Source: Epilithonimonas hominis (lineage in GTDB: Bacteria > Bacteroidota > Bacteroidia > Flavobacteriales > Weeksellaceae). Taken from it: DNA of 64,000 nucleotides. The stretch's first letter is position 1, and the number at the start of each line of letters is the position of its first letter. The translations under genes were made by a program, and so were the position numbers. This document shows positions 8,022 through 15,595 of the stretch, one piece after another. The notes below the pieces were generated by a model. The model was not told the origin of the DNA. It saw only the letters and a list, made by a program, of their open reading frames with translations, and ran no database searches. The stretch covers positions 1-64,000 of the forward strand of contig NZ_RJTU01000018.1 in assembly GCF_003730015.1 (NCBI RefSeq), read 5' to 3'.

Positions 8022-10641
8022 CTTTTTGTCTTTTATATTTCATAGGAAAGGAAACTCTTAAACCAAACCCATTTTCTGGGAACAATAGTTTTAGATTTCC
8101 ATCGTTTTCTTTCACAATTGACTGAACTAGCCACATTCCCAATCCAGTACCTTCTTCTTCAGCAGTATGCGGATTTCTTCGGGTAGTAAATAACGGTTCA
8201 AAAATAATTTCTGGTTTTTCAATATCCTTGGATAATCCTGTGCCATTGTCAGAATAATCAAAAATTACTTCCCTGCCGTTAGAATGAACTTTTACTTGGA
8301 TTTGTCTTTGCCTATTTTCTCTCATCAAATTGAACGCTTCAATAGAATTGACCAATAAATTATTAAAAATACTATCAAGGTCAATCTCAAAAACTCTTAA
8401 TTCAATATCTTCTATTTCTGTAACTTCTAAAAGAATACCTCTTTCGTCTAAAACAGTTATCCAATCATCTTTGAACTCATTAAAATAATTTTTCAGGAAA
8501 ACCTGTGGTCTCTTTCGTTTATCCTTTCGAGTAGCCCCTAATGAAAAATTTAACCAATTTTGAAGTTTTATATCCTGCGTTCTTATTCGTTCTATTTGAG
8601 AAAAAGGATTCTTTCTTCTTTCAGATTGTTCATAATCTTCTTCTTTAATTTTTTCAGAAATAAGCTCCTTTAATTTATCCGTTCTTGAACTCAATACATC
8701 ATTCAATTTGCTTAAATCGTGGCTAAAAGAAGCCAAGACAATACCACTACTTGCTAATCCTCTTAATACTTTTTGCTCATCTTTAAGTTTTTCGATTTGT
8801 TCTTCTTTACGTTCTATCTCAATTGCTAAAATCTCCTTTTCTCTATCACTTGCTTGTTGTTCTTCGGATGTATTATCATTGGTAGCAGCATTATTAGGAT
8901 TATCTTCCCTTTGCCTTCTTTTCTCACGAGAATCTGCAACAATTTTTTTAGCCAAATCTTCAGCTTTTTTTCTATCCCTTTCTGCTCCAAATCTTTCATC
9001 ATCATACGCATCCATTTCTCTTGCAATAAATGCCCTGTCGTCTTCAAAAACATTAATTATCCCTGCTAAAAGTTGCTTAAACACATCAAAAGTTTTGTTA
9101 TTCTGCAAACCTTCTCTGCTTGATTTATCTTCAAAATTTACGTTGGTTAACCTTGAAATTTTTACAGCTCCAGCCACATTTTCCGGCTCAACTCTATATC
9201 CGCCTTCCGGTTTTGCTACACCCGCAGGACTTGCCGCTTTTCTATTACCTAAACTTAACCAATCAAACGCTGCATCTTTTGCCTCTCCGTATGGTCTTAC
9301 CCTGAAGTTATCTCTGAATAGTTTAATTCCTCCAAATTTATTCAACCAATCTTTACGATTATTTGACATAAATCCTTTGTAAAAGAAACGGCTTGCGTCA
9401 TCGCTTGAATAGCTTCTTTTTAGGAAGTAAAATGTAAATTCAAAAACTCCAATATTGTCAAACGTATTATCCTCGTCACGTTCTTTAAACCCCATCAATA
9501 TTTGAGAAAATGATGTTTCCTTTTTCCAAAATCCTTGGAGGAAATCTTCTTTTCTATAAGGCTCATTCTTCATCGCTTCTCTCTGAAAAAATCCATTTGG
9601 AATTAACTCAACATCATACTCTTCACGATAAACTGTAATTGAAATATTTTGATTTTCATCAGCCTTTGCAACTAATTTATAATCATAATCATCACAGACA
9701 GAACCTAAGACTTCTCCATATTTATTTTGCTCCAGAGAACTAAAAAGATATATTTCAAACTCCCCAACTTCTTTTGGCGGCACAAGTACTTCTAAATCGG
9801 TGAAAACTTGGTCGACATAAAAATTTTCCCAATTATCTCTTAGATTTGATATTTTTAAAATCGTCCCAAATTGAGCACTTTCTTCAAAATTAATTTTTGA
9901 TAAATCCAAGGATGGTATTTGTGCTTCAATTTCTTCAATTATTGAATTTGCATTTATGCCAATCAACTCTGCATCAACTTTGTCTATTGTTTTAAACTCT
10001 CCTTCAAAATCTTCCCAATTAACAATCCATCTATAGCCCGAGTAATCAGTTGCAGCACCATTCTCATCTACATCGTTTTCGTGTACTTCTGGATTAAATA
10101 TTGTTGTCATCTCACAAATACCACCTAATTTATCAAGGGCAAATCGACCAATTCCTTTAGCACCTGCTTTTACCCTACCAGACTTAGTAAAAACATCATT
10201 TGCCTTGTTGTCCGTTCCTATAGTCATCCAATAATCACGAATGATTTTTTGGGTCATACCTTCTCCAGTATCAATAATGTATAATGAACAAAACTTAGCT
10301 ATTGTGTTTTTGAGCTGTTTCTTTTTTTCTTCATCAACATCTTTTTTAATTACATAAGTATTGTCGGTTTCAATATCCCTTTCGTATAATTCAAATATTT
10401 CGACTTCTGGTATTCCTAAAGACTTTAATTCGCTTACATATTCTTCAGTTATTTCATTTAAAACCGTTGAAAATTTATTATCAAAATATACAATGCTAAT
10501 TTTACTGTCAGCGTCATAACCATTTTTGACCAATTCAATAATTGCTCCTTTGGAAGAAGCTATATTTTCCCTTCCAATAAGCCTAGCAGTTCTTGCCGAA
10601 ACCTTAAAAGGAATTTTAGTGCTATTATTGTAATTAGTCAT
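8008..10641 (-). CDS. Histidine-kinase-like protein with two GHKL ATPase domains
   Basis: The 877-residue protein has two ATP-binding modules of the GHKL fold. The first, at the N-terminus, looks like Hsp90/MORC: N-box ELVKNGYDAD with N40, DTGEGM (124-129) and GAKGIGRF (160-167). A long middle part ends in a coiled coil. Then comes a helix with SHDLSK (H641), like the dimerisation and phospho-His helix of sensor kinases, and a second ATPase with an N-box around N775, DNGTGL (808-813) and GTGLGM (841-846). There is no membrane segment, so it senses something in the cytoplasm. It overlaps the regulator upstream by 8 bp and the receiver downstream by 14 bp. MORC-like ATPases are known from restriction-modification neighbourhoods; the pairing with a kinase half is the unusual part. 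Confidence 0.82.
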   Translation of the reverse strand: MTNYNNSTKIPFKVSARTARLIGRENIASSKGAIIELVKNGYDADSKISIVYFDNKFSTVLNEITEEYVSELKSLGIPEVEIFELYERDIETDNTYVIKKDVDEEKKKQLKNTIAKFCSLYIIDTGEGMTQKIIRDYWMTIGTDNKANDVFTKSGRVKAGAKGIGRFALDKLGGICEMTTIFNPEVHENDVDENGAATDYSGYRWIVNWEDFEGEFKTIDKVDAELIGINANSIIEEIEAQIPSLDLSKINFEESAQFGTILKISNLRDNWENFYVDQVFTDLEVLVPPKEVGEFEIYLFSSLEQNKYGEVLGSVCDDYDYKLVAKADENQNISITVYREEYDVELIPNGFFQREAMKNEPYRKEDFLQGFWKKETSFSQILMGFKERDEDNTFDNIGVFEFTFYFLKRSYSSDDASRFFYKGFMSNNRKDWLNKFGGIKLFRDNFRVRPYGEAKDAAFDWLSLGNRKAASPAGVAKPEGGYRVEPENVAGAVKISRLTNVNFEDKSSREGLQNNKTFDVFKQLLAGIINVFEDDRAFIAREMDAYDDERFGAERDRKKAEDLAKKIVADSREKRRQREDNPNNAATNDNTSEEQQASDREKEILAIEIERKEEQIEKLKDEQKVLRGLASSGIVLASFSHDLSKLNDVLSSRTDKLKELISEKIKEEDYEQSERRKNPFSQIERIRTQDIKLQNWLNFSLGATRKDKRKRPQVFLKNYFNEFKDDWITVLDERGILLEVTEIEDIELRVFEIDLDSIFNNLLVNSIEAFNLMRENRQRQIQVKVHSNGREVIFDYSDNGTGLSKDIEKPEIIFEPLFTTRRNPHTAEEEGTGLGMWLVQSIVKENDGNLKLLFPENGFGLRVSFPMKYKRQKDGQV

Positions 10642-10834
10642 TGAACAATGTGGTTAATTTAACATCCAATTTTTCTGCAATTTTTACAAAAGTCTTTAGC
10701 GGCGGTTGTACTTCATTTGTACACCATCTTGAAACAGTAGCTTCATTTTTACCTAACTGCTCAGATAGCCATTTACTACTCAAATTCTTTTCTGCAAGTA
10801 CTACTTTCAACCTATTAATTGCTTTTTTACTCAT
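10634..10834 (-). CDS. XRE-family regulator of the defence operon
   Basis: The 66-residue protein is a single helix-turn-helix domain: a WLSEQLGKNEATVSRWC recognition segment followed by PPLKTFVKIAEKL. It is the size of the controller proteins of restriction-modification systems and of XRE repressors. It is the first gene of the minus-strand operon and overlaps the kinase-like gene by 8 bp. It most likely controls the operon's own promoter, where a small inverted repeat lies at 10859-10873. Confidence 0.85.
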   Translation of the reverse strand: MSKKAINRLKVVLAEKNLSSKWLSEQLGKNEATVSRWCTNEVQPPLKTFVKIAEKLDVKLTTLFND

Positions 10835-10858
10835 ATAAATTGCATATTTTGTAAAGAT

Positions 10859-10873
10859 ATTGATTTTTTCAAT
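10859..10873. promoter_or_regulatory. Candidate operator of the defence operon
   Basis: An inverted repeat attga-N5-tcaat lies 25 bp upstream of the XRE gene start. On the minus strand the next bases (TATCTTTA) resemble the TAnnTTTG promoter box of Bacteroidota. It is a plausible binding site for the regulator; the arms are only 5 bp. Confidence 0.35.
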
Positions 10874-11213
10874 CTAAAAGACCCTGTCGGAAATTTATTT
10901 TAGCCTTTATTGTGACTAACCCCTGCTTTGCAGTAAACCTCGAATTTTTTCTCTTGTCGAAATCAAGATTTATTTATTGAAATTATACCCAATTTAAAAA
11001 AGTAGGAAATCCTTATTTCCTGAAAAAAATGTTATTTCAAAGAAATACTTGTGAAAAAAAAGCACCAACTTGTTTTTTTGCATCAAATATCGGCTAACTA
11101 TATTGCTGTTTTCTTTGTCAAATTCAAATTATTCCACTATTTTTAACATTAACTCTTTCTATTTTATTCTCAAATTTTAGTCAAATCGCATTGAACATTT
11201 TGTCCCAAATACA

Positions 11214-11227
11214 TACCAAATTTGGTA
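11214..11227. promoter_or_regulatory. 14-bp palindrome upstream of the mobilisation operon
   Basis: taccaaatttggta is a perfect palindrome. About 34 bp downstream lies TACTTTTG (11261-11268), which fits the TAnnTTTG promoter box and points towards the mobilisation operon. A TTG at 11233-11235 is 25 bp before that box, longer than usual. The palindrome may be an operator for the Tra operon. Confidence 0.4.
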
Positions 11228-11316
11228 CAAAATTGTCAACAATTATTAGTGATAAAATCTTACTTTTGATATTCCAATTTAGGAGAAAACCTTTCTCGTT
11301 TGCTAATCAAATCCAA

Positions 11317-11334
11317 TCACCAAAATTCTGGTGA
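11317..11334. repeat. Inverted repeat before the relaxase accessory gene
   Basis: tcacca-N6-tggtga lies 15 bp before the start of the accessory gene. This is the size and place of a relaxase- or accessory-protein-binding repeat, or of a small operator for the accessory protein. Confidence 0.35.
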
Positions 11335-11348
11335 AAAACAATTAACAA

Positions 11349-11720
11349 ATGAAAAAAGTATACCCCACCCGCACCAAAACCGCCCGCATCACACTCCGTC
11401 TTTCGCAGGAACTCAAAAACCAATGGCAATCGCACTGTAATAAATCCAATATTTATTTATCCGATTTCATCATCAATACGGTTGAAGGGAAAATGCTTGA
11501 AAATGACAGAAAAGAGATTATGGCTTTCATCGAAAAGCAAGGGAATATTTTCGCTAAGATTGAGAATAATATCAATCAGATTGCCCGTTTCATCAATACA
11601 GAGAAATACCTATCCAAAGAACTTCTCAATGATTACAACCAAAAACTTTCAGAACTTAATAGTCTGAAAACCGAGCAAAACCGAATCATCAAAAAAATCT
11701 ACACCGAACTTGCCAAATGA
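11349..11720 (+). CDS. Relaxosome accessory protein, MobC-like
   Basis: The 123-residue protein begins with a basic segment and a ribbon-helix-helix-like region (KTARITLRLSQELKNQWQ), then LSDFIINTVEGK, followed by a helical coiled tail with QIARFIN. This matches mobilisation accessory proteins that bind oriT and recruit the relaxase. Its last 4 bases overlap the relaxase start (ATGA), so the two are translationally coupled. It opens the transfer operon. Confidence 0.75.
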   Translation: MKKVYPTRTKTARITLRLSQELKNQWQSHCNKSNIYLSDFIINTVEGKMLENDRKEIMAFIEKQGNIFAKIENNINQIARFINTEKYLSKELLNDYNQKLSELNSLKTEQNRIIKKIYTELAK

Positions 11721-13159
11721 TTGTCAAAATACTCAACAAATCGTCAAAGGAATTCAACGGAGTTTCTTATAACGACAAGAAGATTGATAACGGAAAAGGC
11801 GAGCTTCTGTCGATGAAAAACTTTCCTCCTTACATCAATTCTTCTTCCGGAACACAGGATGTCAAGAATTATTTCAAAGCCCTGTCAAACAATAACAAAC
11901 GGATTCAGAATCCGCAATTTCACTGTACGATTTCCGCTCAGGGAAGGACATATTCAAAAGATCAATTGTCCGACATTGCCGACAAGTTTATGGATAAAAT
12001 GGGTTATGGAAAACAGCCTTTTATAGTGGTTTTTCATAATGATACTGCAAACAATCACGTTCACATTGTCAGTTCAAGGGTGAATAAAGAAACCGGAAAA
12101 CGCATCGACCGTGATTTTGAGAAATACCAGAGTCAAACCGCTTTACAGGAAACCTTGAAAGAACTTTACGGAACCGATGTTCACCAAAAACTGGATAAGC
12201 TTTTAGATTACAATTACAGCAATCTCAGCCAGCTTCAGAAGCTGTTGGAAAACAGCGGCTACGGTTGCTATGAAAAGGAGAACCGGCTGAAAATTACCCA
12301 AAACGGAGTCTTTCTGAAAGATATTGACATCGGTACAATTAATTTTTCTGAAAAAATATTTGACGATAACAGAAAAAAACAGATATTTGCACTGTTCAAA
12401 AAATACAAAGAGGTTTATTCCAATCAGGCTTTCAAAGTCTCGGACGAAAAACAAAAATACACCTCCTACCAATCGGAACTCCAATTCCAGATCAAGAAGA
12501 AATTCGGAATTGACGTTGTTTTCTCACTAAAGGATGATAAAATACCAATCGGCTACACCATCATCGACCATCATACCAATACGATTTACAAAGGCAGTGA
12601 AGTAATGAAAATGGAAGACCTCTTCAAGCTCACTTCCGAAGCGATAGATAAAAAGCTCTTTGACATTCTGACCAATTCTAATGTAACAACCGAAACAAAG
12701 GAAGCATTTAAAAAGCATTTGGAAGACGAGTACAAATGCAATGTCCACGATTGTATGATTTTTTTGAAGCCCACTTCAAAAACGTCTTACAAAATCTGGC
12801 AAGAGTCAAGAGATGTAACAAAGGATTACATCCGGAATTTTGGAAATGCAGAACATTCGGGCGATAAGATAGCCATTATCAGCTTTGCCAATGCATTGTA
12901 TGTTATCAATAAAAACGAAAATGTCATTTTCAATTTAAAAGAATTGGTCGGAGATTATTATCTCAATCTTTATCTGTCCCAAAACCTTCATCCCCAAAAT
13001 TCCGGAAAACATCCTGTTGTAAGCGGTGTGCAGGTTCCCGTTTCGTCAAGTCCGGAAGCATTACTCAAATTATCTTCCGTTTTTGATATTCCGGGAACAG
13101 CATCACCGACAAACGAAGAACACGAAAATAACCGCAGGAAAAAGAAAAAAAAGAGATGA
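11717..13159 (+). CDS. Relaxase, MobA/VirD2 family
   Basis: The 480-residue protein has the three-His metal motif of HUH relaxases: FHNDTANNHVHIV with H107, H114 and H116, preceded by FHCTISAQGR. The catalytic Tyr should be in the N-terminal 55 residues (Y18, Y39 and Y52 are candidates). It nicks the transferred strand at oriT and pilots it into the recipient. The C-terminal end is very basic (NNRRKKKKKR). It overlaps the ParA gene by 4 bp. Strong call for family; the exact Mob class is not assigned. Confidence 0.88.
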   Translation: MIVKILNKSSKEFNGVSYNDKKIDNGKGELLSMKNFPPYINSSSGTQDVKNYFKALSNNNKRIQNPQFHCTISAQGRTYSKDQLSDIADKFMDKMGYGKQPFIVVFHNDTANNHVHIVSSRVNKETGKRIDRDFEKYQSQTALQETLKELYGTDVHQKLDKLLDYNYSNLSQLQKLLENSGYGCYEKENRLKITQNGVFLKDIDIGTINFSEKIFDDNRKKQIFALFKKYKEVYSNQAFKVSDEKQKYTSYQSELQFQIKKKFGIDVVFSLKDDKIPIGYTIIDHHTNTIYKGSEVMKMEDLFKLTSEAIDKKLFDILTNSNVTTETKEAFKKHLEDEYKCNVHDCMIFLKPTSKTSYKIWQESRDVTKDYIRNFGNAEHSGDKIAIISFANALYVINKNENVIFNLKELVGDYYLNLYLSQNLHPQNSGKHPVVSGVQVPVSSSPEALLKLSSVFDIPGTASPTNEEHENNRRKKKKKR

Positions 13160-13791
13160 TTATCACTTTTGCCAATCAAAAAGGCGGTGTTGGAAAAACC
13201 ACGCTTGCCATTGCGTTTGCCAATTATCTTTCCCTGTTTACCGATAAAAAGGTCAATGTCATCGATTTTGATTTTCAGCGTTCCTTTTACAGACAATGGT
13301 CGGAAGACAAAGAGCTTCCCGGAGATTATCTCTATGAAGTCGAGAAAATTTCGGAGGAAAATATCCATCTTACCCAAAATGAAAAAATCCTCAGCCAGCT
13401 CAAAGCCGGCGAAGAAATATTTTTATTCGACACCGCAGGCAATATCCAGAACAATTACACACAGGTTTTGCAATACAGCGATGTGGTGGTGATTCCTTTT
13501 GAATATTCCAACGTGACGATGATGTCCACCGTTCTGTTTCTCAACTTGTTGCAATTAATCAAAGTGAATGCGCAGTTATTCTTTATTAAAAGCAATATGA
13601 GAAAGGACGACCATTACGAACTGAAATCTGTAATGGATGACGAATTCGGAAAACTCGGAACGGTTATCGGTAAGCCGGTATTTACACGGAAATGCCTGCT
13701 CCAAATCAATACCAAATTATTGACATACGAGCAGAAAATGGCGGTGAAAGAAACTTTTGATGAACTCATCTACCACTTATGGGAATCTTAG
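13156..13791 (+). CDS. ParA-family ATPase (TraA-like)
   Basis: The 211-residue protein starts with the deviant Walker A of ParA/MinD proteins (NQKGGVGKTT, residues 7-16), followed by VIDFDFQRS and LFDTAGN. In CTnDOT-type elements a ParA-like TraA sits at the start of the tra operon, as here. It may position the element or the transfer machine. It overlaps both neighbours (relaxase by 4 bp, next gene by 13 bp). Confidence 0.88.
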   Translation: MIITFANQKGGVGKTTLAIAFANYLSLFTDKKVNVIDFDFQRSFYRQWSEDKELPGDYLYEVEKISEENIHLTQNEKILSQLKAGEEIFLFDTAGNIQNNYTQVLQYSDVVVIPFEYSNVTMMSTVLFLNLLQLIKVNAQLFFIKSNMRKDDHYELKSVMDDEFGKLGTVIGKPVFTRKCLLQINTKLLTYEQKMAVKETFDELIYHLWES

Positions 13792-14186
13792 ACCAATATG
13801 TCACGGATGAGGACAAAGAAGAACTTTCCAAAAATCTGAAACTGCCTGCCAATCAACCAAACCCCGGTGTAAATACAAAAAAGAATCAAGCAAAATCCAA
13901 CATTTCGGAATCAGAAAATAAGAAAACCTTAAAAAAGATACAGCGTTCCGAAGCCGGACATTCTGAAACGGATGACGAATTACAATCTGTCATCAATGAT
14001 TTTGTCGCTACTTACAAGCAAAGCGACAAGGCCGGAAGAATGATTCGGATTCAGAATGCGCATTACAGGAAATTGGTCAGTCTGCGTGCAGACGGAATTT
14101 CCGTGAGTGAATTTATCAGCTTTGCCGTTCATTATTTTCTGAGCTCGAAAGATATTGATTCGATTATCAAACAATTAAAACCATAA
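13779..14186 (+). CDS. DUF3408-like protein (TraB-like)
   Basis: The 135-residue protein has a disordered Lys/Ser-rich first half and a conserved C-terminal half with a ribbon-helix-helix look: GRMIRIQNAHYRKLVSLRADGISVSEFISFAVHYFL. This pattern fits DUF3408, found next to TraA in Bacteroidota conjugative elements. It may be the ParB-like DNA-binding partner of the ParA protein, which it overlaps by 13 bp. Confidence 0.7.
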   Translation: MGILDQYVTDEDKEELSKNLKLPANQPNPGVNTKKNQAKSNISESENKKTLKKIQRSEAGHSETDDELQSVINDFVATYKQSDKAGRMIRIQNAHYRKLVSLRADGISVSEFISFAVHYFLSSKDIDSIIKQLKP

Positions 14187-14190
14187 ATCA

Positions 14191-14772
14191 ATGGGGAAAG
14201 TCATACTGATTACCGGCATATTGTACATTTTGTACTATGCCGGAAACCTTGTTTACGACTTGTTTATAAAAAAACCGATTGTGGTCACCAATCAAAACGA
14301 GGGCGAGCTTATCAGTCTCGGTTCGATTATGGAAATCGAACCTGAACCGGTAAAAAACATCCGTGAAGAGGAAGTCGAAGACCTTAATACGCCCAATTCT
14401 TATCAGCTCGATGATGAAGAATTATTATTTTCCGACAATGATCAAAACAGTCACAAAGAACGCTTTGAAGAAGAGAACGAAATAGAACAATTTTCCCTCA
14501 CTGAAACACAAGAAGCAGGCACCGAAAATTTGAATTCTCAAACAGAGGAAAAGAAAGCTTTGGAAGAAAAAGAAGAACAGCAATCGTTTCTTTCCAGGCT
14601 TGGTGTAGCAATTGGCATTGGCGAAAAGGAAATAACTTCGAAATCAAAAGAAATCATTCCGATAAAAATTTCGGATGAAGCCTTTCGTAATTTCTTTGAG
14701 AAAGCAAGTAATCACATTGTGATTGCTAATGACAATGGTCAGAATTTTTATAAGTCAAGTTTAGTTTATTAA
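14191..14772 (+). CDS. Membrane-anchored acidic protein of the tra operon
   Basis: The 193-residue protein has one N-terminal membrane segment (about residues 4-26), then a long acidic, Glu-rich, probably disordered middle, and a conserved-looking end (IPIKISDEAFRNFFEKASNH). It occupies the position of TraC/TraD in CTnDOT-type operons, but no family can be named with confidence. It is followed by a terminator-like hairpin, so the genes downstream may have their own promoter. Confidence 0.6.
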   Translation: MGKVILITGILYILYYAGNLVYDLFIKKPIVVTNQNEGELISLGSIMEIEPEPVKNIREEEVEDLNTPNSYQLDDEELLFSDNDQNSHKERFEEENEIEQFSLTETQEAGTENLNSQTEEKKALEEKEEQQSFLSRLGVAIGIGEKEITSKSKEIIPIKISDEAFRNFFEKASNHIVIANDNGQNFYKSSLVY

Positions 14773-14816
14773 CAGTTAGTTAAGTTAAATAAGAAGCACT
14801 AAGAGTGCTGTTTCGG

Positions 14817-14853
14817 TTCCTGAATATTCTGCAGAATGTTCAGGAATTTTTTT
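14817..14853 (+). terminator. Terminator before traE
   Basis: ttcctgaa and ttcaggaa form a stem whose interior is itself nearly palindromic (attctgcagaat), followed by seven T. A smaller hairpin (gcact/agtgc) lies just before it. It probably separates the mobilisation genes from the secretion genes, or attenuates read-through into them. Confidence 0.7.
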
Positions 14854-14928
14854 GTGCAAAGTCCGGACGAGCACAATCGTAAAAACACAATTCAAATATC
14901 ATTTAATCAAAAATTTAAAACATTCTAA

Positions 14929-15264
14929 ATGAAAAAGAATATCATAAAAACATTTAAAAAATCAACGATTATTAAGGGAACATTTGCAGTTGCCTTACTG
15001 TTGGCATCCAATATTGCTTTTGCCCAATCAGGAGGAGCCGGAGCCATTACTTCCGCCACTTCCGATATTGAAGAATATGTAGAGCCAGTTTCCAATCTCG
15101 TGCAGATGATTGGAGCTGTGGTCGGGATTGTCGGAGGTGTCCGAATTTATAACAAATGGAACAACGGCGACCAAGATGTCAACAAAGAACTGATTGGCTG
15201 GGGCGGAGCGTGTATCTTCCTTTTGCTCGTTCCAACGGTAATCCAGGCGTTCTTCGGAATCTAA
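14929..15264 (+). CDS. traE: TraE, DUF4134 pilin-like (VirB2-like)
   Basis: The 111-residue protein has a signal peptide ending near ASNIAFAQS, a Gly-rich segment, and two membrane helices (VGIVGGVRIYNKW and ACIFLLLVPTVIQAFFGI). This is the DUF4134 pattern of TraE, the probable pilin or channel subunit of Bacteroidota conjugation systems. It is the first gene of the T4SS block, with TraF 4 bp downstream. Confidence 0.88.
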   Translation: MKKNIIKTFKKSTIIKGTFAVALLLASNIAFAQSGGAGAITSATSDIEEYVEPVSNLVQMIGAVVGIVGGVRIYNKWNNGDQDVNKELIGWGGACIFLLLVPTVIQAFFGI

Positions 15265-15268
15265 GATT

Positions 15269-15583
15269 ATGGAAGAGCGAACCTATTTCTTATACAAGGG
15301 GCTGAAAAAGCCTCTTGTTTTCAAAGGATTGAAAGGAAAATACATCTACTACGCAGGTGGAAGTTTTGTTGGAACGATGATTTTGGGTGTGATTCTCAGT
15401 AAGATCATTGGGTTTTTCATCGGCATTGCTCTGGCTTTCGGGATTGGTGGCGGGCTGATGTGGAACGTCTTCCGACTTCAGAAGACCAAAGGCTTATACA
15501 ACAAAACCATCAACCGCAATGAAGTTCACATTCTCCCAATCCGAATCAAATTAAAACAACATTTCCAAAAAGCGGAAACTTAA
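15269..15583 (+). CDS. traF: TraF, DUF4133 (VirB3-like)
   Basis: The 104-residue protein has two adjacent membrane helices in the middle (YYAGGSFVGTMILGVILS and IGFFIGIALAFGIGGG) and short polar ends, as in DUF4133/TraF. VirB3-like proteins dock the VirB4 ATPase to the inner membrane. It sits between traE and the VirB4 gene. Confidence 0.85.
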   Translation: MEERTYFLYKGLKKPLVFKGLKGKYIYYAGGSFVGTMILGVILSKIIGFFIGIALAFGIGGGLMWNVFRLQKTKGLYNKTINRNEVHILPIRIKLKQHFQKAET

Positions 15584-15595
15584 AAAAAATATCAA

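Larger units (their letters stand above)
10874..11348. other. Non-coding region upstream of mobilisation genes, candidate oriT
   Basis: This 475-bp AT-rich stretch between the divergent defence and mobilisation operons holds no credible gene. It contains several inverted repeats: aggaaat/atttcct (11004-11021), a 14-bp perfect palindrome (11214-11227) and tcacca/tggtga (11317-11334). Transfer origins of relaxase systems normally lie beside the relaxase accessory gene, which starts at 11349, so oriT probably falls here. No nic consensus was recognised. Confidence 0.45.

Noticed and set aside
8708-9382. Long plus-strand frame of 224 codons opposite the kinase-like gene
   Set aside because: It lies wholly antisense to the 877-aa gene, is rich in Ser and Leu as expected of a shadow frame, and has no recognisable motif.
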